Source: an uncultured Collinsella sp. (GTDB lineage Bacteria > Actinomycetota > Coriobacteriia > Coriobacteriales > Coriobacteriaceae). Taken from it: a stretch of DNA of 64,000 nt. Each line of letters opens with the position of its first letter. The first letter of the stretch is position 1. The DNA lies in contig CABRHH010000006.1 of NCBI GenBank assembly GCA_902470695.1, forward strand, positions 1-64,000, written 5' to 3'. Positions 8,500 through 15,891 of this stretch are shown here, piece after piece. Both the position numbers and the translations under genes were made by a program. The notes under the pieces were generated by a model. The model was not told the origin of the DNA and searched no databases. It saw nothing but the letters and a program-made list of their open reading frames with translations.

Positions 8500-10113
8500 T
8501 TAGGCGCTGACGGTGCAGACGTCGATGAAGGACAGGCCCGTGGTGCCGATGCCCTTGAAGCCGTCAAGGCGGACGCCGTCGCCGTTGGCGGTGTCGCGCC
8601 AGGAGGCGGTCACGGTCTTGACCTGGAGCACCGGGTAGAGCACGGCTTGCTCAGCAATCAGGTCGAAGCACTTGTTCCAGGTCTTCTGCTGCTCATCGCC
8701 GGTCTGGCCGAGCGCGTCGGACATCATCTTGTTGAGCTCGGCCCACTCCGCCGAGTCGTTCCAGCGGGCACGCGTCTTCATCCAGGCGTTGTCGCCGTAC
8801 CACCAGTTCATCAGCAGGTCGGGGTCGGCGCCGAAGCAGCTCGGGTCGCCGGGGGCGAGCAGCAGGTCGAAGTCGCTGCCGGCATCGATGTCGGCGAAGG
8901 TGTCGGCGGTGGTGCGCTCCTTGAGCTCAACCTCGAAGCCGAGCTCCTTGAGGTCCTGCTGGACCTGGGTGGACATGGAGACGACCTGCTCGTTGTCGTT
9001 GGTGCACAGCACGATCTTGCCCGGGGTGACGCCGGCCTCCTCGATGAGGGACTTGGCCTTGTCGACGTCGTGCTTGTAGACCACGGAAGCCTCGTGATAG
9101 TTCTCGAAGGTCTTGGGCAGGTAGCAGGTAGGGGCAACCGCCAGACCATCGAAGGTGTTGTCGATCATCTTGTCGTAGTTGAGGGCGTACATGACGGCCT
9201 GGCGCGCCTTGACGTTGTCCCACGGCGCCTTCTTAGTGTTGAACAGCATGAAGCGCGTGGCGAAGCCGTCCACCGAGTCGATGGAGCAGCCGGCGCTCTC
9301 GAGCTGGCTCACGGCGTCGGCGGTGAGCATCTCCATGGCGAGCGTGGAGCCCTCCTGCTGGGCGGTGATGCGGGCCGTGGGATCCACGAGAATGTCCACG
9401 TGCAGCTTCTTGTCGAGTGCCTTGTGCGCGCCGTTGTACTCGGGGTTCGGGACCATCTCGACCTTGGCGTCGTCGATGACGTCGTACATCCAGGGGCCGG
9501 AGCCGATGGGCTTGGCGGTCATGTCCTCCTTGGTGGAGGAGGCGGGCACCACGCGGACGATGGCCAGGCGCTCCTTCAGCAGGGAGAAGTTCGGGATGGT
9601 GGTCTTGACGGTGACGGTGGTGTCATCCTTCTTCTCGATGCTGGCGATGGGGGCGAGCATCGGGATGTAGATGTTGCCCTCGGCGGTGGCGCGGGCGAAG
9701 GACTCGATGATGTCCTCGGGGGTCACGGCGTTGCCGTCGGAGAACTTGGCGCCGTCGCGCAGCTTGATCTCATACGTGGTGTCGTCAACCTGGGTGGGAT
9801 CACCGTCGGCGAGCTCGTCAAACAGGCTGTAGTCGTGGAAGTCGATGCCGTAGAGGCCCTCGACGACATGCCAGTTCGTGCCCGTAGCGAGCGCCGAGGA
9901 CGTGCTCGATGGATCGAAGTTCTTGGTGGTGTAGGCGCAGCCGGCGGTGATGGTGCCGCCGCCCTTCTCGCCATCAGCCGCGGCAGTCGAGCCGGCGTCC
10001 TCGCCGCTGCCGCCGCAGCCGGTAAGTCCCAGGCCGGCAGTTGCGGCCACCGCACCGGAAAGGGTGAGGAAGGACCGGCGGGACATGCCCAGCTTGTTCA
10101 CGGAATCGCTCAT
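8500..10113 (-). CDS. family 5 solute-binding lipoprotein, likely sialic acid
   Basis: Extracytoplasmic binding protein of the SBP_bac_5 (peptide/nickel/sialic acid) family, 537 residues. The N-terminus combines a twin-arginine-like SRRSFL with a lipobox, with Cys33 in GLTGCGG as the lipid-attached residue, followed by a low-complexity Gly/Ser/Glu linker. The mature body has the family pattern beginning with LRDGAKFSDGNAVTPEDI. The ATG at 10113 has GGAG six bases upstream; the longer open frame lacks a ribosome site. It is the first gene of the operon that runs to nanE. The ligand is inferred from operon context, since other family members bind peptides or nickel. Confidence 0.88.
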   Translation of the reverse strand: MSDSVNKLGMSRRSFLTLSGAVAATAGLGLTGCGGSGEDAGSTAAADGEKGGGTITAGCAYTTKNFDPSSTSSALATGTNWHVVEGLYGIDFHDYSLFDELADGDPTQVDDTTYEIKLRDGAKFSDGNAVTPEDIIESFARATAEGNIYIPMLAPIASIEKKDDTTVTVKTTIPNFSLLKERLAIVRVVPASSTKEDMTAKPIGSGPWMYDVIDDAKVEMVPNPEYNGAHKALDKKLHVDILVDPTARITAQQEGSTLAMEMLTADAVSQLESAGCSIDSVDGFATRFMLFNTKKAPWDNVKARQAVMYALNYDKMIDNTFDGLAVAPTCYLPKTFENYHEASVVYKHDVDKAKSLIEEAGVTPGKIVLCTNDNEQVVSMSTQVQQDLKELGFEVELKERTTADTFADIDAGSDFDLLLAPGDPSCFGADPDLLMNWWYGDNAWMKTRARWNDSAEWAELNKMMSDALGQTGDEQQKTWNKCFDLIAEQAVLYPVLQVKTVTASWRDTANGDGVRLDGFKGIGTTGLSFIDVCTVSA

Positions 10114-10546
10114 GACGTCTCCAATCAGATCGTGCGCCGCCTCATTGCGGCACACATTTGTCGCACGTGTTCAATATAGTGTCTGCAAACTGTTTAGGTG
10201 GAACCTCTCGGTGAACGGTCATTTTTTCTTCCGAACGGTAGCGAATCTAAAGAAAACATGTTTATGCTCCGTTACGTCGAGAAACATGGTAATAAGCCTG
10301 CGGTTCATACCGATGTGCATAGTCGGCTTGTGAGAGCAGCTGGCCACATGGTACATACCACCTACGGACCGGCCTCGTCCGGTTGGGGACGGGGTCGTTT
10401 CGTCTCGCTCCTTGCCAGTTTGGGGACGGGGTCGTTTCGGCGTGGCATCGCGCCACTGCCCGTGCGCGAGTACCGCCTCGCCCGGTTGGACAGCGCGCCC
10501 GCCGCCTCGCCCGGTTGGGGACGGGGTCGTTTCGTCACGGGGCTAC
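10114..10546. other. intergenic: nan operon promoter region and repeat cluster
   Basis: About 430 bases without a gene. The part next to the binding-protein gene is AT-richer and must hold the nan operon promoter on the minus strand; a TATATT at about 10174-10180 could be its -10, with no good -35. GAACGGT occurs twice (about 10213 and 10234) and could be regulator half-sites. The distal part holds three direct copies of the GGGGACGGGGTCGTTTCG repeat. Confidence 0.5.
10384..10535 (+). repeat. three direct copies of TGGGGACGGGGTCGTTTCG
   Basis: Copies at 10384-10403, 10421-10440 and 10516-10535, all in the same direction. The sequence between copies is unrelated GC-rich DNA. This is the first of six intergenic clusters of the same repeat in the window. 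Confidence 0.9.
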
Positions 10547-11008
10547 TCAGGCACGAAAAGGATCCCGGACATCGCGGTGACCCGCGCTTCTGCAGCGCAC
10601 CTTGAGGAAGAAGTCCACGATCAGGTCGGGATAGGGATCCCGATGCACCAACAGACAGATAACCACATAGTCCAGCAGGCAGAACACCGCCAGAAACGGA
10701 CCGAGCGCCACCTTGAGCACGCACTCGTGCAGCGCGAGCTGCCCCGTGCCGCGCGGCGCGCCACTCCGGTTGGCAAACTCGATGCCGGCAAGATGCTCGC
10801 CGATGCTGCGGCCACCCCAACGACGCGGCAGCGCAACCGTCAGCAACACCAGGGCAACCACCGCGCACGCGAGCATCAGGTCGCCCTGCTGCCGGGTGGC
10901 CTCACGCAGGTAGAACACACGCGCGCAGAACAAGAACACGCTCATCAACCCCGCGTTGATGAGATAGTCCACGGCCCATGCAGCACCGCGCCGCACGAAC
11001 AGACCCAT
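10547..11008 (-). CDS. RDD-family membrane protein
   Basis: A 153-residue protein with the RDD signature (RRGAAWAVDYLINAGL at the start of the first span) and three to four hydrophobic segments at about residues 10-30, 42-60 and 95-118. The family's function is mostly unknown; some members affect ion transport. The ATG at 11008 has GGAGG nine bases upstream. An in-frame GTG at 11026 overlaps the PTS stop but has no ribosome site. The gene follows the PTS permease so closely that the two are surely co-transcribed under the LicT switch, an unusual partner for a sugar permease. Confidence 0.8.
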   Translation of the reverse strand: MGLFVRRGAAWAVDYLINAGLMSVFLFCARVFYLREATRQQGDLMLACAVVALVLLTVALPRRWGGRSIGEHLAGIEFANRSGAPRGTGQLALHECVLKVALGPFLAVFCLLDYVVICLLVHRDPYPDLIVDFFLKVRCRSAGHRDVRDPFRA

Positions 11009-11022
11009 AGATGCGCCCCTCC

Positions 11023-12528
11023 TCACTCGTCGATACCGAGCTCCTCGAGCACGGCGGTCTTGTATAGGATCGCTTTCGCGCCGAACACCGCCTGGATGCC
11101 GCCATCGACATCCAGCACGCCGGCCGCCCCTAGGCGCATCAGCAGGTCGCGGTCGACCTTGTCCGACTGCTTCACCCCTACGCGCAGCCGCGTGATGCAG
11201 GCGTCCACATCGTCGATGTTCTCAGGCCCGCCCAGCGCGATGACGATCTGCTTGGCCTCGGCTGCCAGCTCAGCGTTCGACGACGTCGCCTGCTTCACCT
11301 CGGGCACCGCCTCCCCCTCATCCCTGCCGGGCGTCTTGATATCGAACTTTGAGATCAGGAACCGGAAGCTGAAGTAGTACAGGCAGGCCCACGCCGCACC
11401 GAAGGGAATCTCAAGCAGCCAGTTGGTCTTGGCGCTGCCCTGCATGATGCCGAAGAGGAAGAAGTCGATAAAGCCGCCCGAGAAGGTGTTGCCGATGCGG
11501 ATCTGCAGCAGGTCGGCGATCAGGAACGAGACGCCGTCGAAGAACGCATGCAGCACATACAGAGGCGGACACACGAACAGGAACATGTACTCCAGCGGCT
11601 CGGTGATGCCCGTGATGAACGATGTCAGGGCGACGCCCAAAAACAGGCCGGCGTACTTCTCGCGGCGATCTTTGGGCACGCAGTGGTACATGGCGAGCGC
11701 CGCCGCGGGCAGCCCGAACATCATGGTCGAGAAGCGACCGGCGAAAAAGCGCGTGCCCTCGGTGAACAGACCAACATGGTTCGGATCGGCAAGCTGGGCG
11801 AAGAAGATGTTCTGCGCTCCAACGACGGTCTGGCCCGCAACGGACGCGGTACCACCGAGCTCGGTGTACCAGAACATGGGGTAGATCATGTGGTGCAGGC
11901 CGACGGCGCCGCACAGGCGCATCAGGAAACCGTACAGGAACGTGCCGATGACGCCGATCGAGGAGATGGCCTCTCCTGCCGCAACCAGCCCCTGCTGGAA
12001 CGGCGGCCAGATCAGGTAAAACGCCGCGCCGATGAAGATCGCGACAAGGCTCGTGACGATCGGCACGAAGCGGGAACCGCCGAAAAAGCCCAGCACCTGG
12101 GGCAGTTGGATATTCTGGTAGCGGTTGTGCAGGTTGACGGCAACCAAACCGATCACCAACGCGCCGATGACACCCGTGTCGATCGCCGAGCCGTCCGGGT
12201 TGAAAATGGACAGCATCGTGGCAGACGTGGTGGTCATAACCAGATAGCCGACGACACCGGCGAGCGCCGCCACGCCCTTGTCGCGGCGCGCCATGCCGAT
12301 GCATAGGCCCACGCACAGCAGCATGGGCAGGTTCGCGAACACCACGTTGCCCGCGGCGTTCATCACCTTGAAGATCGCCTGCAGCCACGCCACGTCCAGC
12401 ATGGGGTAGGCGGCGATGGTCGCCGCGCTGCTGAACGCGCCGCCGATGCCCAGCAGCAGACCCGCTGCGGGTAAGATCGCAATCGGCAACATGAAGGCCT
12501 TACCGACCTTCTGCAGTTGCTTGAACAT
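11023..12528 (-). CDS. PTS glucose/maltose-family EIICB permease
   Basis: Sugar phosphotransferase permease of 501 residues. Residues 1 to about 400 are the EIIC domain with the family motif GITEPLEYMFLFV. A short hinge containing IKTPGRDEGE leads to an EIIB domain (about 425-501) whose phosphorylated Cys lies in DACITRLRV. No EIIA domain is attached or encoded nearby, so phosphate must come from a EIIA elsewhere. The ATG at 12528 has GGAG six bases upstream. It is controlled by the LicT-type antiterminator encoded just upstream. Glucose, maltose and GlcNAc permeases share this architecture, and sequence reading alone does not decide among them. Confidence 0.9.
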   Translation of the reverse strand: MFKQLQKVGKAFMLPIAILPAAGLLLGIGGAFSSAATIAAYPMLDVAWLQAIFKVMNAAGNVVFANLPMLLCVGLCIGMARRDKGVAALAGVVGYLVMTTTSATMLSIFNPDGSAIDTGVIGALVIGLVAVNLHNRYQNIQLPQVLGFFGGSRFVPIVTSLVAIFIGAAFYLIWPPFQQGLVAAGEAISSIGVIGTFLYGFLMRLCGAVGLHHMIYPMFWYTELGGTASVAGQTVVGAQNIFFAQLADPNHVGLFTEGTRFFAGRFSTMMFGLPAAALAMYHCVPKDRREKYAGLFLGVALTSFITGITEPLEYMFLFVCPPLYVLHAFFDGVSFLIADLLQIRIGNTFSGGFIDFFLFGIMQGSAKTNWLLEIPFGAAWACLYYFSFRFLISKFDIKTPGRDEGEAVPEVKQATSSNAELAAEAKQIVIALGGPENIDDVDACITRLRVGVKQSDKVDRDLLMRLGAAGVLDVDGGIQAVFGAKAILYKTAVLEELGIDE

Positions 12529-12641
12529 ACACGCTCCAATCTCGTCATTGCCCTGAAGCAAAACCAAACCCTGGGCACGGCCGCCCGCCGATACGCGCGC
12601 GGTGGGCGGCGCACGCCCCGAACCCCGCGCTCAGCCGATCG

Positions 12642-13517
12642 CTACCCTCCCTTCGCCGCCGCACCCGCAGCCGCACTGGCACTGCGCAGGCGCTCGATGT
12701 GCATGGCCAGATACATGCGCTCGCTGTCCGCGATGGAGCAGGAACAACGCTCCTCCACCGCCTCGACCAGCGCTTCGGCGCAGCCGTAGGACTCCGGGTA
12801 CTGTTGTTGCACCATGCCGAGCAGCTGCAGGTCGCGCAAGCCGCCCGCCTCATCGAGGTGGCCGACCTGCGTCACCCGCTGCGCAAAGAACTTCAGATGG
12901 ACCATGAAGCGGTAATAGGCCAGCGACTCCTCATCGAACTCGATGTGAAGAAGGGCTCGCACGGTCTCCAGCGCAAGCTGGATGATGCCCGCTGTTTCCA
13001 TGGCGATGTCCATACTCACGCCCGACTCGGCGTTGACGAAATGCATGGCGATGAAGCCCGCCTCTTCCTGGGGAAGCGTGACCTCGAACACGCGCTCGAT
13101 AAACGACCGGGCGGTTTGCGCGCATTCAAACTCATCGCGGTACATCATCTTGATCTCGAAGGTCAGGCGCATGTCCAGCGCCTGACCCCGGCGGGCGCGC
13201 TGCACGGCAAAGTGGATGTGGTCTGTGAGTGCCAGGTAGATGGTGTCATCCAGCTCTCGGCCCAGCCGGAGCTTGGCGTGCTCGACGATAGCCTGGGCAA
13301 CCTCGAAGTACTTCTCGGGGATGGAGGCCACCAGCGTGCCGAAGCGGCCGGAGAGCTCATCGACGCGCTGCGTGAACAGGCGCTCGACCGCGCGCTCTTC
13401 GAGCCGGTCGCCCCGCTTGCGCCCGAAGGCGATGCCCGTGCCCATGGCGATGCAATCGTTGCCCTGCTCGTCGACAACCACGGCAATGTTGTTGTTCAAA
13501 ACCTTCGCAATCCGCAA
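12642..13517 (-). CDS. licT: BglG/LicT-family transcription antiterminator
   Basis: RNA-binding antiterminator of 291 residues. Residues 1-55 are the CAT RNA-binding domain with the hallmark RIAKVLNNNIAV; two PTS regulation domains follow (about 65-170 and 175-280) with their conserved His residues in DHIHFAVQR and GFIAMHFVNAE. When not phosphorylated through the PTS it binds the RAT hairpin in the leader and stops the overlapping terminator from forming. No ATG is available: the start is a TTG, and 13517 gives the usual M-x-I-A-K-V spacing with GGTGG upstream. It precedes and controls the PTS permease and RDD genes, and itself. The exact family member (LicT or GlcT) is not certain. Confidence 0.92.
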   Translation of the reverse strand: MRIAKVLNNNIAVVVDEQGNDCIAMGTGIAFGRKRGDRLEERAVERLFTQRVDELSGRFGTLVASIPEKYFEVAQAIVEHAKLRLGRELDDTIYLALTDHIHFAVQRARRGQALDMRLTFEIKMMYRDEFECAQTARSFIERVFEVTLPQEEAGFIAMHFVNAESGVSMDIAMETAGIIQLALETVRALLHIEFDEESLAYYRFMVHLKFFAQRVTQVGHLDEAGGLRDLQLLGMVQQQYPESYGCAEALVEAVEERCSCSIADSERMYLAMHIERLRSASAAAGAAAKGG

Positions 13518-13540
13518 CAAAAAACCACCGCCCCTTCAAC

Positions 13541-13586
13541 AAAAAAGGCGACACCGAAAGGGCCTTTGCCAACTTTCGGTGTCGCC
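13541..13586 (-). terminator. conditional terminator in licT leader
   Basis: Perfect 14-bp stem (GGCGACACCGAAAG with its complement), 12-base loop and six U residues, in the leader of licT. Its 5' arm overlaps the RAT site, so protein binding to RAT and terminator formation exclude each other, as in the LicT/BglG paradigm. Confidence 0.95.
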
Positions 13587-13606
13587 TGCATACTCAGTAA
13601 CGATCC
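13578..13606 (-). promoter_or_regulatory. RAT site (antiterminator target RNA)
   Basis: On the minus strand the leader reads GGATCGTTACTGAGTATGC followed by AGGCGACACC, matching the ribonucleic antiterminator consensus of the LicT/SacY class (GGATTGTTACTG...GCAGGC...). Its 3' half is the 5' arm of the terminator at 13541-13586. Confidence 0.93.
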
Positions 13607-13622
13607 TCATCAAGTTATGCGC

Positions 13623-13652
13623 ATGATAGCGTAATTATGCTGATTGTGTCAA
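13623..13652 (-). promoter_or_regulatory. sigma-70-type promoter of licT operon
   Basis: TTGACA (13647-13652) and TATCAT (13623-13628) on the minus strand with an 18-base spacer, placed just upstream of the RAT site. Transcription would start near 13616, about 100 bases before the licT start. Confidence 0.88.
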
Positions 13653-13747
13653 GCCCGGGTGCCGACGGGATCGGCGCAACGCTGTTGTTGGTCGCTCCTG
13701 ACCCAGGGGCCTGCCGGCGGCGGCTGCGTCCCCGGCGTCGCCCTCGC

Positions 13748-14242
13748 CTACTCGCCCGACGTCGGGATGCCCTCGACCGCATCGCCGACGCGCTCCGCCC
13801 AGCCCTTGTCCTCGCGCGGACCCTGCTTGAACCAACGACGCAGGCCCTCCAACGTAGGAGCTGCCGCACGCACCTTATGCTTCTTGCCGTCCTTCGACAT
13901 CAGAACGCATTCGTCCCCGTTCTCGATGCGTTTATGCTTGAGCACGCTTTTGACGTAGTCCCGACGAAACGCGACCACCTGACCGTTGCTCACTTCGACG
14001 AACCAGTCGCGGTCCTCAAACGCCGTACCCACCGCGCCGCGCGCCTTCATCTCCTCGTTAAACGAGAAGCCCAGCTCGCGCTCCTGACGTGCAAGCATCA
14101 GCAAGCCGCGCAGGGGCAGCGCGCAAAACAGCAGCGCGGGCAGCACGACCCCCAGCAAGATGAACAGGAACGGCACGATTGCGAGCAGCTCCAAACCGCT
14201 GCCGCCCATCACGCCCACGAACACGATCACCAGCGAAAACAC
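13748..14242 (-). CDS. small membrane protein of unknown function
   Basis: About 164 residues. Two adjacent hydrophobic spans (about 2-20 and 22-48, FLFILLGVVLPALLFCALPL) are followed by a soluble, basic domain with EDRDWFVEVSNGQVVAFRRD and KDGKKHKVRAAAPTLEG, which looks like a small beta-rich cytosolic domain. I do not recognise the family. It starts just after the stop of the EIIB gene, so it is its operon partner. The start is uncertain: a GTG at 14242 is the best candidate because no ATG precedes the spans. The open frame upstream of this point runs antisense-like through the EIIB gene and is not real. Confidence 0.65.
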   Translation of the reverse strand: MFSLVIVFVGVMGGSGLELLAIVPFLFILLGVVLPALLFCALPLRGLLMLARQERELGFSFNEEMKARGAVGTAFEDRDWFVEVSNGQVVAFRRDYVKSVLKHKRIENGDECVLMSKDGKKHKVRAAAPTLEGLRRWFKQGPREDKGWAERVGDAVEGIPTSGE

Positions 14243-14262
14243 CGCCGCGCTTCCGGCGCGCG

Positions 14263-14589
14263 TTACTGCAGTTCGGTGAGCGAGGTCGCCGAAGGGGCAT
14301 CCGAACCGTCCTCGGGAATCGCCGCCCCTGCCGCTTCGGCAAAACCAGCAGCTCGCCGCAGCGCGTCGAACGCGTCGAGCAGCCCAGGCCCGATCGCCAG
14401 CTGATGGCTCTCGGCACGCAGGCGGTAATCGAGCACGCCCTCCACCCCAGCGAGCGCGGCGGCATCCACGAACGCGTCGTTGCGCACCGTCACGCGCAGG
14501 CGCGTCACGCAGTGCTCGATGCGCTCGATGTTGCCTGCACCGCCCAAACCAGCGACCACGGCACCCGCCATCGTGTCCGTCCGATCCAT
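14263..14589 (-). CDS. stand-alone PTS EIIB domain protein
   Basis: A 108-residue protein consisting of one glucose-family EIIB domain. Residues about 5-75 contain GLGGAGNIERIEHCVTRLRV, where the Cys is the phosphorylated residue; the C-terminal 35 residues are an Ala/Glu-rich tail. No EIIC or EIIA is attached or adjacent, so it cannot transport sugar by itself. The ATG at 14589 has GAGGGG eight bases upstream; an earlier ATG at 14625 lacks a ribosome site. It is divergent from an RpiR/MurR regulator and followed by an unknown membrane protein, suggesting a sensory or regulatory role for this phosphocarrier. That role is inference. Confidence 0.85.
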   Translation of the reverse strand: MDRTDTMAGAVVAGLGGAGNIERIEHCVTRLRVTVRNDAFVDAAALAGVEGVLDYRLRAESHQLAIGPGLLDAFDALRRAAGFAEAAGAAIPEDGSDAPSATSLTELQ

Positions 14590-14661
14590 ATCCAGAGCCC
14601 CTCTCTCGAAATTCGTCGCCGCCATCCGGCATCAATCTGCCTGCAGTATGCGGCGAATGAC

Positions 14662-14732
14662 TGGAACACCGTTTTGGACTTGATGCGCTACGATACTGAG
14701 AAGCTGGGCAAACGCATGGAACAACCGTTTTG
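14662..14732. promoter_or_regulatory. two direct repeats, candidate RpiR operators
   Basis: TGGAACACCGTTTTG (14662-14676) and TGGAACAACCGTTTTG (14717-14732) lie 55 bases apart in the divergent region between the EIIB gene and the RpiR gene. The near-identity and the placement suggest binding sites for the adjacent regulator. Confidence 0.6.
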
Positions 14733-14803
14733 TCTATGCTGGCGGCACACAAACCGACTGCCAGCCAACAACGGACGGCGAGGCACGATTACCGGGAGGC
14801 TCG

Positions 14804-15682
14804 ATGCTCATCAGCCAACGACTTGAGAAACTCGCGACGCACCGCACGGATGCGGCAGGCGCCGTGGCGCGTTTCCTGCTCGAGGATGCCACCCACGCCG
14901 AGACGCTCAGCATGCGCCAAATCGCCGAGGCGACCGTCACCTCAAAGCCCACCCTCGTGCGCGTAGCCCAACAGCTGGGCTACAGCGGCTGGCGCGACTT
15001 CTTCGACGCGTGGCGCCTGGAGCTCGCCATGCAGCGCGAACGCATGGGCACCGTCAACCACAGCCTGCCGTTTGCCGCCGGCGCCACCACACGCGAGATT
15101 GCCGATGCAGTGGCGCGCGTGGCGTCGGAAAGCTCCTGGCAAACAAGCCAGATGCAAGATGCTCGCCAGATCGAGCGTGCCGCTGAGCTGCTTGCCGCGG
15201 CGCCCGTCATCGCCCTGTTCGGCATCAGCGTCAACGAACTGTGCCTGCGCCTGTTCCAGCGCAAGATGATGCAGCTCGGCGTGCGCACGCACCTGTCGCC
15301 CCAGGCGGAAATGGGTCTGTTTTGCCAAACGCTTGGCGCCGGCGACTGCGCGGTGGTTGTTTCCTACACGGGAGAGACCGCCGACCGCACCCCCATGCGG
15401 CACGTGGAGACCATGCGCGAGCGCGGGGTGCGCATCATCAGCATCTCCGGCGAGGGCCCGAATTATCTACGCGAGCATGCTGACGCCGCGCTCACAATCT
15501 TCTCGCAGGAGAGCCTCTACGCCAAAATCGGCACCTTCTCCACCGAGGCCTCGATCAACACCGTGCTCGACATCCTCTACGCCTGCTATTTCGCTCGCGA
15601 CTACGAGCACAACCTCGCGCGCAAGATGGAGATATCGGCCGCCGTCGAGCACAACCGCCAGCCCCGTTCGGATGAAGCGTAA
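14804..15682 (+). CDS. MurR/RpiR-family transcriptional regulator
   Basis: Sugar-phosphate-responsive regulator of 292 residues. Residues about 1-80 are the RpiR helix-turn-helix domain (MRQIAEATVTSKPTLVRVAQ followed by LGYSGWRDF), and about 125-270 form a SIS sugar-phosphate isomerase-like domain (LFGISVNELC, VVVSYTGET, IISISGEG). The ATG follows GGGAGG. It is transcribed away from the orphan EIIB and membrane-protein genes, with two repeated sites between them, so it most likely controls that pair and itself. The effector is unknown; a sugar phosphate is expected from the fold. Confidence 0.9.
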   Translation: MLISQRLEKLATHRTDAAGAVARFLLEDATHAETLSMRQIAEATVTSKPTLVRVAQQLGYSGWRDFFDAWRLELAMQRERMGTVNHSLPFAAGATTREIADAVARVASESSWQTSQMQDARQIERAAELLAAAPVIALFGISVNELCLRLFQRKMMQLGVRTHLSPQAEMGLFCQTLGAGDCAVVVSYTGETADRTPMRHVETMRERGVRIISISGEGPNYLREHADAALTIFSQESLYAKIGTFSTEASINTVLDILYACYFARDYEHNLARKMEISAAVEHNRQPRSDEA

Positions 15683-15844
15683 GGGCGCCGAGCTATCCCG
15701 CAGCATCACGCGGCGGCGCAGCACCCAAGTGCACCCCGGTACCGCACCCCGCAGCAACACTGCGGCACCCCGGCGCACCGCACCACCCCGGCATCCCGAG
15801 CGAGCTGTACCAGACTGCGCAGGTTCGCAGAACAGCTATCGAAC

Positions 15845-15885
15845 AAAAAAGCGGCGACCGCAGGGCGTATCCCCGCAGTCGCCGC
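15845..15885 (-). terminator. Rho-independent terminator of DUF362 gene
   Basis: Strong GC hairpin (arms GCGGCGACCGCAGGG and CCCCGCAGTCGCCGC with two mismatches) followed on the minus strand by six U residues, directly after the DUF362 stop. Confidence 0.9.
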
Positions 15886-15891
15886 ACGCCC

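Noticed and set aside
13748..14752. A single 334-residue protein spanning the EIIB locus
   Set aside because: Its N-terminal half is an out-of-frame reading of the EIIB gene, which has an intact domain and start; only the last ~164 codons look real.
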